Assembly (NCBI GenBank): GCA_022510565.1
Contig: JAFLTE010000003.1
Coordinates: forward strand, 62,001-126,000
Length of the DNA: 64,000 nucleotides
Source of the DNA: Lachnospiraceae bacterium
GTDB taxonomy: Bacteria > Bacillota > Clostridia > Lachnospirales > Lachnospiraceae
Direction: 5' to 3'
Part shown: positions 25,377 to 33,445 of the stretch, in pieces
How the letters are laid out: every line of letters starts with the position of its first letter
Numbering within the stretch: the stretch's first letter is position 1
Translations under genes and position numbers: made by a program
Notes under the pieces: model-generated
Seen by the model: the letters and a program-made list of their open reading frames with translations, nothing else
Database searches by the model: none
Told to the model about the DNA's origin: nothing

Positions 25377-26006
25377 ATGTCATTCCAAACAGTGAAATGG
25401 ATATTTTTTGATGTCGGAACAACACTTGCTGACGAGACGGAAGCGTATAATCATCGCACAAGAGATGCCATCAAAGGCACTGATATCACTTTTGAGCAGT
25501 TTGAGGAAAAAAGAATATTCTTTGCCAAGCAAAATTTAAAAGGCGACCTGGAAGCCATCAAATATTTTGGGTTGACGAAAACACCGTGGCCGAAAGAAGA
25601 TGAGGTGCCGTATCCGGATGCCGAAGATGTTTTGCGGTATTTATGCAATCAGGGATATAAGATAGGAGTCATTGCCAATCAATCGTTAGGCACAGCCGAG
25701 CGACTTGAAAAATGGGGGATTCTAAAATATATTGATGTTGTCGCGGCATCCGCGGAACTCGGAGTTTCCAAGCCAGACAGAGCTATTTTTGATAAAGCGT
25801 TTGAAATGGCTGGATGTAAGGCAAGGGAAGCGGTAATGATTGGGGACAGGCTTGACAATGACATCAGTCCGGCCAAGAAATTGGGCATGAAAGCGATATG
25901 GATCAGACAGGGCTTTGCAATATATCAGAATCCCCTTATCGCCGAATATCAGCCGGATTACACAGTGGACAGTCTTTCGGAGTTAAAAGAGATTTTTAGG
26001 AGGTAA
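25377..26006 (+). CDS. HAD superfamily hydrolase
   Basis: This 209-residue protein has HAD motif I as FDVGTTLAD, motif II VIANQS, a lysine in GVSKPDRAIF and motif IV MIGDRLDNDISPAK. In motif I the second aspartate (DxD) is replaced by glycine, a variant found in some HAD groups, so phosphatase activity is not guaranteed. The RBS is GAGGTGAGGGT. It lies 7 bases from the methyltransferase gene that follows. Confidence 0.83.
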   Translation: MSFQTVKWIFFDVGTTLADETEAYNHRTRDAIKGTDITFEQFEEKRIFFAKQNLKGDLEAIKYFGLTKTPWPKEDEVPYPDAEDVLRYLCNQGYKIGVIANQSLGTAERLEKWGILKYIDVVAASAELGVSKPDRAIFDKAFEMAGCKAREAVMIGDRLDNDISPAKKLGMKAIWIRQGFAIYQNPLIAEYQPDYTVDSLSELKEIFRR

Positions 26007-26013
26007 CAGATAC

Positions 26014-26766
26014 ATGATAGACTACAGTGCCCAGAACAAAAAGGCGTGGGAATACAATGCATATGAATTTTGGGTTAGCCAAGATGGGGCACCGTCTGAG
26101 AGGGCGAAAAGGGATAGAGAAAATCCAGTGGGAATGCTAAAGCAATATGCGCACTATTTTGATACATATACAGATATTAGAGTAGCCAATATCTGTGGCT
26201 CTTGTGGTAAGAAGGCAATTCCGTTAGCAATCTTAGGCGCAGAAGTAACAATCTTTGATATTTCCGAAGATAATAGAAAATACGCACTTGAAGTGTCAGA
26301 TGCGGCGAAAGTTAACATCAATTTTGAAGTATGTGATGTCCTGGAAATCAATATGGACAAGTATAAGAATTATTTTGATGTAGTTTTCATGGAAGGTGGT
26401 GTACTGCATTATTTTCACGATATCAATGAATTTATGAGTATCATGTATACGTTACTAAAAGACGGTGGAAAAATGATATGCAGCGATTTCCATCCTTTTT
26501 CAAAAGTATGTGATATCGTAGGCGCGAAACAGCCGGATATGGATTATTTTTCAACGGATGTTTTCGAAGGGGAGATGGCACATGCACCGTTTTATGAGGA
26601 AGAAATCAGAAGACAGATTCCTAAATGCAGTTATAGGAGATATACTGTCAGTGAGATTATCAATGCTGTGATAGGCTGTGGGTTTAACTTACATAGATTT
26701 GATGAATATCCGGCGTGGACGAATAGTAAGATGCCCGGCGAGTTCATTATTGTGGCCGGGAAGTGA
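26014..26766 (+). CDS. Class I SAM-dependent methyltransferase
   Basis: This 250-residue protein has the SAM-binding motif I region VANICGSCGKKAIPLAILGAEVTIFDIS near residue 55, motif II DVLEIN and the post-motif MEGGVLHYF with LLKDGGKMICSDFHP. It probably methylates a small molecule. The RBS is TAGGAGG. It follows the HAD gene by 7 bases. Confidence 0.85.
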   Translation: MIDYSAQNKKAWEYNAYEFWVSQDGAPSERAKRDRENPVGMLKQYAHYFDTYTDIRVANICGSCGKKAIPLAILGAEVTIFDISEDNRKYALEVSDAAKVNINFEVCDVLEINMDKYKNYFDVVFMEGGVLHYFHDINEFMSIMYTLLKDGGKMICSDFHPFSKVCDIVGAKQPDMDYFSTDVFEGEMAHAPFYEEEIRRQIPKCSYRRYTVSEIINAVIGCGFNLHRFDEYPAWTNSKMPGEFIIVAGK

Positions 26767-26800
26767 TACATTAAGCAAAACTAAGGAGGAATATACAAAA

Positions 26801-27274
26801 ATGGCACAAGAAACAAGGTTTGCAACCAAAGGAGTAGTTTGGGATGAATACTTTCCCAGAATAAGATTTATAACGATCAGCAGTATGGTAGTGATATGGA
26901 TAAGTTTCATAATATTGAACTGTATCGAATCACTTTATTCGGAATGGACTCATCGTACTACAGGACAGGAATTTTTGGGAATATCTCATGCGATTATTGC
27001 GGGTGTGTCTGTTGTAGGTGTACTTGCCCTTCTGTTAGTCAAAAATGGGAATCGCGTTGTGGCAGCAACGGGAACAATCGTGTTAAACAGTGTTATTGCA
27101 GTCTGGCAGATATGGTATTTTAGGGCACAAATAGGAGGGCATTGGAGCTATACAGAGAGACAGTGGTTTGTTGTCCTTGCTGTAGAGACAGTGATTCAGG
27201 TTGTTTGTTGCATTATGGAAGTGTCATTCTTCCGAAAAATTTTAGGAGCCCATGAGACGAACGACGAGGTGTAA
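26801..27274 (+). CDS. Four-helix integral membrane protein
   Basis: This 157-residue protein has four hydrophobic segments at about 25-45, 65-85, 90-110 and 128-148, with soluble termini (MAQETRFATKGVVWDEYF, GAHETNDEV). I do not recognise a family. ATG 26801 is preceded by AAGGAGGAATATAC; the longer ORF overlaps the methyltransferase. Confidence 0.7.
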   Translation: MAQETRFATKGVVWDEYFPRIRFITISSMVVIWISFIILNCIESLYSEWTHRTTGQEFLGISHAIIAGVSVVGVLALLLVKNGNRVVAATGTIVLNSVIAVWQIWYFRAQIGGHWSYTERQWFVVLAVETVIQVVCCIMEVSFFRKILGAHETNDEV

Positions 27275-27334
27275 GCAATAAAAGGAATATTTTAGCGGAG
27301 TGTTTTAGCTATAGCAGAAGGGCGTGGGAACTGT

Positions 27335-27817
27335 ATGATCAAGGTAGTTGATGTCAAAGATATCACGGAATGCGTCAATGTAATCAGAGAAAGTTTCTTA
27401 ACCGTGGCGAATGAGCTTGGCTTCACCGAAGAAAATGCACCTCGGTTTACTGCCTTTGCGACTACGGAAGAAAGATTGATGTGGCAGCTCGAAAATGAAC
27501 ATAGGCCGATGTCTGCGTATTATGATGATGGAAAAATAGTCGGATATTATTCATTGGCAATTCTGGAAGAACATAAATGTGAGCTTAACAATCTGTGTGT
27601 TCTTCCATCGTATCGACATAACGGGATTGGAGAGCAGCTGTTAAATCATGCCTTTGATATGGCAAGAGACTTAAATTGCGCCAAAATGAATATTGGTATT
27701 GTTGAAGAGAATAAAGTCTTAAAGTGTTGGTATGAAGAAATGGGTTTTGTACATATCGGAACCGAGAAGTTTGATTTCTTCCCGTTCACGTGTGGATATA
27801 TGGAAAGAGAGATATAG
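27335..27817 (+). CDS. GNAT family N-acetyltransferase
   Basis: This 160-residue protein contains CELNNLCVLPSYRHNGIGEQLLNHAF, which is GNAT motif A, and a C-terminal KCWYEEMGFVHIGTEKF. Typical of small-molecule or peptide N-acetyltransferases; substrate unknown. Single-gene unit. Confidence 0.87.
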   Translation: MIKVVDVKDITECVNVIRESFLTVANELGFTEENAPRFTAFATTEERLMWQLENEHRPMSAYYDDGKIVGYYSLAILEEHKCELNNLCVLPSYRHNGIGEQLLNHAFDMARDLNCAKMNIGIVEENKVLKCWYEEMGFVHIGTEKFDFFPFTCGYMEREI

Positions 27818-27874
27818 AAAATTCGTTATTTAGGTTTACATAATGTTACAGGAACTTTTGGGAGATTTACACAG

Positions 27875-28375
27875 ATGAAGAAGGTAATATTCCTAGATAT
27901 CGACGGTGTCCTCAATTCTCACTTTTGGAATGAGAACCATCAAAGAGAAATCAGTGACGGTACATTAATAGATGAGTCGAAGATTAGATTATTATGTAAA
28001 CTAATTGCAAATACAGATGCAAAAATTATTCTGCATTCAGGGTGGAAATATTGGTTTGATTCTGATTTAAGGCCATTGCGCATGGAAGCAGAAAATTTAA
28101 GGGTTTTGCTTGAAAAAGAAGGACTGGTAATCAGCGGGGTAACACCCGACCATGCCACGGAGGAAATTAAAAAGAGCAAGAAATTCAGTCTTGTTAAGGC
28201 GGGTGAGATTTTAGCATGGCTGGAGCAGCATAACGATGTCGATGCGTGGGTAGTGCTGGATGATCTCGATTTGCATAATGCAGAGGTGGCAAGGCATCAG
28301 GTAAAAACTGACCAAAGGATTGGGCTCACTATTGAAGATGTGGAGAAAGCCAAGAGGATGCTCCGGGATGATTGA
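27875..28375 (+). CDS. HAD-domain protein of the Swiss-army-knife RNA repair type
   Basis: This 166-residue protein has motif I as FLDIDGVLNSHFW, motif II ILHSGWKYW, and motif IV in WVVLDDLDL. The layout matches the HAD_SAK family, named after RNA-repair contexts although most stand-alone members are uncharacterised. The RBS is weak (GGGAGATTTACACAG). Predicted cytosolic phosphatase. Confidence 0.75.
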   Translation: MKKVIFLDIDGVLNSHFWNENHQREISDGTLIDESKIRLLCKLIANTDAKIILHSGWKYWFDSDLRPLRMEAENLRVLLEKEGLVISGVTPDHATEEIKKSKKFSLVKAGEILAWLEQHNDVDAWVVLDDLDLHNAEVARHQVKTDQRIGLTIEDVEKAKRMLRDD

Positions 28376-28439
28376 ATGAGGTTTAAAATATTAAATCCCA
28401 ATTAACTCAGCAATACAGCTTATGTGAAGGAGGATATGT

Positions 28440-29027
28440 ATGTTGCCAACCAGAGAAGAAGCGGAAAAACTTTTATTAGACGCGGAACAATGTAATCCCG
28501 GCGCATGGGGAAATCATAGTCGTATTGCTGCGGAATGCGCCGAGAAGATAGCTGCGTTATGTGAGGGCATGGACGCGAATAAGGCATACATATTGGGACT
28601 GTTGCACGATATTGGCAGGAAGTTCGGCGTAAAACATTTCGGACATATCTATGACGGATATAAATATATGCTACGATTGGGTTATGACGAAGTGGCAAGG
28701 ATATGCTTGACACATTCCTTTAACATCCAGGAAATCAACTCATATGTCGGGAATTTTGATGTCACGAAAGAGGAACAGCAGGAAATAGAGGATGCACTGC
28801 GGAGTGTAGTTTATGATGATTATGACCGCCTGATACAGTTGTGCGATGCGATTGCCGGTGCCGAGGGTGTCATGGATATTGAGGCGCGCATGGCGGATGT
28901 GAAGCGGCGTTATGGGAATTATCCGAAGGACAAATGGGATAACAACCTAGCTTTAAAGAAGATGTTTGAAAAGAAGATGGGAAGGAACATCTATGAAGTG
29001 GTTGGTATGGAGGTGCAATCATGCTAA
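28440..29027 (+). CDS. HD domain-containing phosphohydrolase
   Basis: This 195-residue protein has the HD metal site with H in GNHSRIAAECAEKI, HD in ILGLLHDIGRKFG and D in LIQLCDAIAGAEG. The HD family hydrolyses phosphomono- or diesters, often nucleotides. The RBS is GAAGGAGGAT. Its last seven bases overlap the CrcB gene start, which indicates translational coupling. Confidence 0.87.
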   Translation: MLPTREEAEKLLLDAEQCNPGAWGNHSRIAAECAEKIAALCEGMDANKAYILGLLHDIGRKFGVKHFGHIYDGYKYMLRLGYDEVARICLTHSFNIQEINSYVGNFDVTKEEQQEIEDALRSVVYDDYDRLIQLCDAIAGAEGVMDIEARMADVKRRYGNYPKDKWDNNLALKKMFEKKMGRNIYEVVGMEVQSC

Positions 29028-29386
29028 ATTGTCTTTATGTGGGAATAGGTGGGTTTATCGGTACGGTGTGCAGATATTTGATTGGTCTTTTGCCGATAGA
29101 AACGAATAATGGATTTCCGATAAAAACCTTAATTATCAATGTTGTAGGCTCTTTTGTCATAGGTCTGATCGCAGCTTTTGCCGTGAAAAACAAGGATTTG
29201 AATGAGCAGATAGTGTTAATGTTAAGGGTGGGCGTGTGCGGCGGATTCACCACATTCTCTACATTTGCATATGAGTCAACAGACCTCATGAGGAATGGGC
29301 ATATGGGAATTGCATTGGCTTATGTTTGTACAAGCATTGTTTTTGGAGTGTTGGCAGTTTTCGCAGCACAGATGTTGGTGAAGTAG
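29021..29386 (+). CDS. crcB: CrcB/FEX fluoride exporter
   Basis: This 121-residue four-helix membrane protein has the family motifs GGFIGTVCRYLIG at the start and GVCGGFTTFSTFAYE near residue 75, where the phenylalanines and TTFSTF line the fluoride path. It works as a dual-topology dimer. I did not find a recognisable crcB fluoride riboswitch upstream; instead the gene is coupled to the HD-domain gene. Only one copy is present here. Confidence 0.92.
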   Translation: MLNCLYVGIGGFIGTVCRYLIGLLPIETNNGFPIKTLIINVVGSFVIGLIAAFAVKNKDLNEQIVLMLRVGVCGGFTTFSTFAYESTDLMRNGHMGIALAYVCTSIVFGVLAVFAAQMLVK

Positions 29387-29449
29387 AGTAGGTGGAACAA
29401 AAGCCCCTCATTATAAATATTTATTACAGGCTGAAAGTAGGGAAATCGT

Positions 29450-29863
29450 ATGTGGATGATATTAGCACTACTGTCCGCAGTTTTCGCGGCACTTACCTCA
29501 ATCTTAGCTAAGATTGGCATTGAAAATGTTAATTCAAATCTGGCAACTGCTATCCGAACAGTGGTAGTAGTTATTATGGCCTGGGGCATGGTCTTTTTGA
29601 CGAACACACAGCATGGTATTATGGAAATAGGCAGAAAAAGCTGGCTGTTTCTGATATTGTCGGGTCTGGCGACAGGCGCTTCGTGGCTGTGCTATTATAA
29701 GGCATTACAGATGGGTGATGCGTCTAAAGTCGTACCGATTGATAAACTGAGTGTTGTTATTACGTTGGTGCTGGCGTTTGTGTTTCTGCACGAGGAATTT
29801 ACAATGAAATCCCTTATTGGATGTGTTCTCATCGCCATAGGAACCCTGTTTATGGTTTTATAG
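29450..29863 (+). CDS. Half-size EamA/DMT family transporter
   Basis: This 137-residue protein has five hydrophobic helices and the EamA repeat (MWMILALLSAVFAALTSILAKIGI, then SWLCYYKALQMGDASKVVPIDKLSVV). It corresponds to one half of a ten-helix drug/metabolite transporter, so it should act as a dimer. Substrate unknown. It lacks a strong ribosome site (AAAGTAGGGAAATC). Confidence 0.82.
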   Translation: MWMILALLSAVFAALTSILAKIGIENVNSNLATAIRTVVVVIMAWGMVFLTNTQHGIMEIGRKSWLFLILSGLATGASWLCYYKALQMGDASKVVPIDKLSVVITLVLAFVFLHEEFTMKSLIGCVLIAIGTLFMVL

Positions 29864-29919
29864 AGGGATTTTATACAGATACGTAAATACATAAGAGATG
29901 TAATAAATGAGGTAAATTT

Positions 29920-31245
29920 ATGTTTAATAGAAAGAATTCTCGACATAGCAGAATGGTTTGGGTTTTCATATTGCTGACCGTAGGAATTCTTGCTGCGTGC
30001 GGCCGGAAGCAGGATGAATCGGTTGTTGATGCCGACAGAGTGTACGATGTGCATGAAGAGGCTATTGTTTCGGAACCAGAACTTTCGGAAGTGTCACAAG
30101 AAGAGACTGTAGAGGTATCCGGAGCAGACGAAGCGGCGACGACAGATAAAGCAATTAAAACAGACGAGGCAACGGCGACAGACCAAGCAGATGAGGCGAT
30201 GGCAGACGGAACAGCTAAAGCAGATGAAACGGCAGAATCAAAAGAATTGAGAAGGCGGTTTGGCTCTAGGTGTATCACGGAGCAGACTTTTGAGATAGAG
30301 CTTAGCGAGTATGACGGGAGGGTCTGGTTTGTTCCCTCTGTATCCCCGGGTGGAAGGAATTTTCAGATGCAAATTATACAGGGGAAGGAAGTTCTTAAAG
30401 AGATAAGTACTTATGTGCCGGAAGAACTGGCAGGAGAGAAGTTCGTCAGTCTGGATGCAGTGGCTTTTTTCGATATAAATTATGATAATGAAACCGATAT
30501 CGTGTTGATTGAAACTTATGGCGATACAACTTTCACAGTAGTTTATTATGGTGAAACATACACGTATTCGGATGGATTGGTATCAGTTTACTTTGATGTA
30601 AAGGAAACGTTATCCGACAACCTGACAAGCAGCGTGGAGAACCTGACTGTTCCGGCTATTCGAGACTTTCTAAGCAATGGTAAAAAGAACGGAGAGTTTG
30701 AAGATTACAGAGAAGCTTATTTGGCAGCCGGCAAATTAAGGGAGGCGGAGAGTGACGGCATAATTAAATATAATTTAATCTTTTTTGATGATGATGATAT
30801 TCCGGAACTGGTCGCAGATTATACCGGATATTATGTGAGTATGTATACCTATCACGACGGCAGAATATACACGGTAATGGATGAATGGGGATATGGGGCA
30901 GGAGGAAATCATGGGTATGATTATTGCCCGCGCAAGAGCAGTGTGAGAAATTACGATACAGACTATGCAGGGCTGATTCTGTGGACCACTTATTGGACGT
31001 TGGGCGAAGGGTATGAATTGGAACCGGTAGTATCGATTGAGTTTCTTAATTTTATCGATGAAAACGGGAACGGAAGACCTGACGGAGACGAGAGTGAAAC
31101 TGTCGGATACGGCGACAAAAGCTATATTGATGGTGTGGAGATTACGCTGGAGGAAGAACTGTCCTACAGTATGGGTGAATATGAGTGGCTGGGCGCAGGT
31201 GGAAATGATATGGGCTTAGCAGAATTGGCAGCTGCATTATATTAA
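29920..31245 (+). CDS. Secreted lipoprotein of unknown function
   Basis: This 441-residue protein has a signal peptide with lipobox LAAC near residue 26. Residues 35-108 are a low-complexity linker rich in Glu, Asp, Ala and Thr (TDKAIKTDEATATDQADEA). The folded part that follows has acidic loops such as FFDINYDNETDIV and FDDDDIPELV, reminiscent of calcium-binding FG-GAP-like turns. No catalytic motif is evident. It is likely anchored outside the membrane. The RBS is weak (AATGAGGTAAATTT). Confidence 0.72.
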   Translation: MFNRKNSRHSRMVWVFILLTVGILAACGRKQDESVVDADRVYDVHEEAIVSEPELSEVSQEETVEVSGADEAATTDKAIKTDEATATDQADEAMADGTAKADETAESKELRRRFGSRCITEQTFEIELSEYDGRVWFVPSVSPGGRNFQMQIIQGKEVLKEISTYVPEELAGEKFVSLDAVAFFDINYDNETDIVLIETYGDTTFTVVYYGETYTYSDGLVSVYFDVKETLSDNLTSSVENLTVPAIRDFLSNGKKNGEFEDYREAYLAAGKLREAESDGIIKYNLIFFDDDDIPELVADYTGYYVSMYTYHDGRIYTVMDEWGYGAGGNHGYDYCPRKSSVRNYDTDYAGLILWTTYWTLGEGYELEPVVSIEFLNFIDENGNGRPDGDESETVGYGDKSYIDGVEITLEEELSYSMGEYEWLGAGGNDMGLAELAAALY

Positions 31246-31357
31246 TCATGGAGAATATTTGGCATGACATTTGAACATACAGAGGGTGTCTGCATGAAAA
31301 AGGAACTATAGTTTTAACACAGTATTATTTTCTAAGTAAATCTGGGAGTAGTAATAT

Positions 31358-31876
31358 ATGGAAATCAAAACAAGACGACTGATTCTTAGTCCGTTAGGAA
31401 TGAAATACTTGGAATCAACACACGAATATGCATCTGACAGAGATGCAACGAAATATATGATGTTTTTGCCCAATGATACGGTGGAGGAGACGGCAGAGTT
31501 TCTGCGGGATGCGGAGGCAGAGTGGAATAAGCAAAATCCCGAATACTATGAATTTGCCGTGTTACTGAATCATCGACACATCGGCGCGGTCAGCCTGTAT
31601 CTGGACGAAAGCCGTACCACCGGTGAGTTTGGCTGGATACTTCACAGAGATTATTGGAGGCAGGGTATTACCACTGAGGCGGTGGGGGCATTGCTCGATT
31701 ATAGCGTGAATACACTTGGTATTCATCATTTTATAGCGCACTGTGACAGTGAGAATATTGCGTCTTATAAGGTGATGGAGAAGCTTGGGATGGTACGAAC
31801 CGGCTGTTCCGGTGGTCGTAAAAACAAATCTTCCGATGAAGAACGAAATGAATATTTATATGAACTCAATGTTTAA
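31358..31876 (+). CDS. RimJ/RimL-type GNAT acetyltransferase
   Basis: This 172-residue protein starts EIKTRRLILSPL and contains FGWILHRDYWRQGITTEAVGALLDY, the GNAT motif A as found in RimJ/RimL ribosomal-protein acetyltransferases, then IASYKVMEKLGMVRTG. Start-site spacing from GGGAG is adequate. Single-gene unit. Confidence 0.86.
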   Translation: MEIKTRRLILSPLGMKYLESTHEYASDRDATKYMMFLPNDTVEETAEFLRDAEAEWNKQNPEYYEFAVLLNHRHIGAVSLYLDESRTTGEFGWILHRDYWRQGITTEAVGALLDYSVNTLGIHHFIAHCDSENIASYKVMEKLGMVRTGCSGGRKNKSSDEERNEYLYELNV

Positions 31877-31933
31877 TTATGATATTATAGGCTATATGAT
31901 AACAAAATGATGATGTGTAAAGAGGAAAGATAA

Positions 31934-32227
31934 ATGACAGAAAATGACTTAGTTAAATTGATGGATGAATACATGGGAAACTCCGGATTCTATATGAAAC
32001 CCAGAGTCGATAGTGACAAGACCAGTTTCTTTATGGCAAAGGGCTCCGCTTCGGCAAGTGATGTACGGAAAAGTTTTGATGCTGTAGGTGATGCACTGGG
32101 GGAAAAAGAGAACAAGGAACCTCAAATATTTGCCGGAACACCTAAAGTCGAATGTGCCGTATGTGCGGATGTTCCAAACTTGTCTGACATAGATTGTAAT
32201 GCTGTGATACCGCCCCAAATGTGTTGA
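31934..32227 (+). CDS. Small hypothetical protein, possibly truncated
   Basis: This 97-residue soluble protein starts MTENDLVKLMDEYMGNSGFYMKP and ends in a Cys-bearing segment (VECAVCADVPNLSDIDCN). I recall no named family. The RBS AGAGGAAAGATAA is good. The irregular last residues (AVIPPQMC) suggest that the original C-terminus may have been altered by a frameshift. Confidence 0.5.
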   Translation: MTENDLVKLMDEYMGNSGFYMKPRVDSDKTSFFMAKGSASASDVRKSFDAVGDALGEKENKEPQIFAGTPKVECAVCADVPNLSDIDCNAVIPPQMC

Positions 32228-32323
32228 TAAAATATTTTACGTTTTGCAACTTTTCAAATCCTTCAAGGGTATTATTGTAGAAGACGAAATTTGGTGTTTA
32301 TGCTCTTTGAAGGAGAATTGATT

Positions 32324-32689
32324 ATGCAAAAAAAATACTTATTAGTGACCTTAGCCAACTACATTCCCGTATTATGCGCATTCCTGCTATACAGGGGTGG
32401 AGGTCTTCTTTTCTGGTCGGTTTTTATTATAATGCAGGTTTTTCTGGTTGGTTTGAATTATAGTACTGCCGGTAAAAAAAACGTTTTGCTTTTCTTTAGT
32501 GCCAATCTTCTGGTTTCAACGATTATTGCAAACTGGCTGTCGATATATCTGTACTACACATATATCAGCTCGGATGCCGAGACGATTCTTGTAGGTTATG
32601 CCGCTATTAAGATCGGAGCGGTATTTGTTCTAGTATTATCTTTGATTTCCCTGGGGATTAAAGTGTTGGTCGAGAGGAAGAACATATAG
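32324..32689 (+). CDS. Four-helix membrane protein
   Basis: This 121-residue protein consists almost wholly of four hydrophobic helices, beginning MQKKYLLVTLANYIPVLCAFLLY. Family not recognised. ATG 32324 follows AAGGAG; the GTG at 32291 lies before that site. It precedes another small membrane protein by 32 bases. Confidence 0.68.
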   Translation: MQKKYLLVTLANYIPVLCAFLLYRGGGLLFWSVFIIMQVFLVGLNYSTAGKKNVLLFFSANLLVSTIIANWLSIYLYYTYISSDAETILVGYAAIKIGAVFVLVLSLISLGIKVLVERKNI

Positions 32690-32721
32690 AAAAAGATTCA
32701 AATGCGAAAAAGGTGAAGAGC

Positions 32722-33345
32722 ATGGAAATGAAGAAACTAAGAGCCAGAATGTTAATAGTGTGGTCCGTTTTTTTTACAATTTTTTGGGTGGGCTTAATGG
32801 TGGCTGTACCGGCGTCAGCCCGAAAAGATGATAGTGAAGGTAAGTGGGTTTACCTGGCTTACTTCTTATTCTGTGTTGTTCCCATTGTCATTGTAATTGT
32901 TTCTGTTTATAAGGATTATCAGAGACATTGCATCAGCTATGGGAACGGTAGGATTATTCTGAAACGGGAAAGAAAAAGGGTGGAAAACGGCAGACCGGTA
33001 GGAAAGTGGGAAGTAAGAGAAGATGAAATCGCGCTCTGGGATATAAGGTGGTACGGAATGCTCTTAGTGGGAGAAAGCGCAGAGTACTTACGTGACAGCA
33101 ATTCAAGCATTAAGCAGCAATTCTGCATCTGCCTTAACAGTGGTGAGCACTTCGCATTTATGACCATGCATTATACCAAAGGCCAGATACAGGAATTGTG
33201 CAGATATATCGAAGAGCATACGGGAATGGCGCCGACGATACGACGTGTTAAGTATAGTACGAAGGATAAAATTCTGGTTATAATATTTGTGTTGATTCTT
33301 TACACAATCATAGGTCTGGGCTTGTACTATGACTATGTGGGGTAA
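32722..33345 (+). CDS. Membrane protein with cytosolic PH-like domain
   Basis: This protein of about 207 residues has two N-terminal helices (residues 10-28 and 45-65), a soluble middle segment of about 110 residues (ISYGNGRIILKRERKR, then ALWDIRWYGML) and one C-terminal helix. The layout suits small PH/YcxB-like membrane proteins but the similarity is weak. ATG 32722 is spaced from AAGGTG; the GTG at 32713 overlaps it. Confidence 0.62.
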   Translation: MEMKKLRARMLIVWSVFFTIFWVGLMVAVPASARKDDSEGKWVYLAYFLFCVVPIVIVIVSVYKDYQRHCISYGNGRIILKRERKRVENGRPVGKWEVREDEIALWDIRWYGMLLVGESAEYLRDSNSSIKQQFCICLNSGEHFAFMTMHYTKGQIQELCRYIEEHTGMAPTIRRVKYSTKDKILVIIFVLILYTIIGLGLYYDYVG

Positions 33346-33445
33346 GGAAGAAAATGAATATATAAGACAAAAAACAAGTGACAATAGATATAAGTTCCGA
33401 TATTATATTGATTATAATCTAAGATGTAACGGGGGTTAGGATTAT

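Noticed and set aside
28960-29025. Fluoride riboswitch in front of crcB
   Set aside because: The start overlaps the HD-domain gene and I could not find the crcB-motif pseudoknot upstream.
29871-30278. Minus-strand Ser/Ala-rich ORF that looks like a surface protein
   Set aside because: It is the reverse of the low-complexity linker of the lipoprotein gene at 29920.
31245-31357. Short ORF ATGAAAAAGGAACTATAG between the lipoprotein and GNAT genes
   Set aside because: Only five codons; no conserved context or ribosome site to support it.
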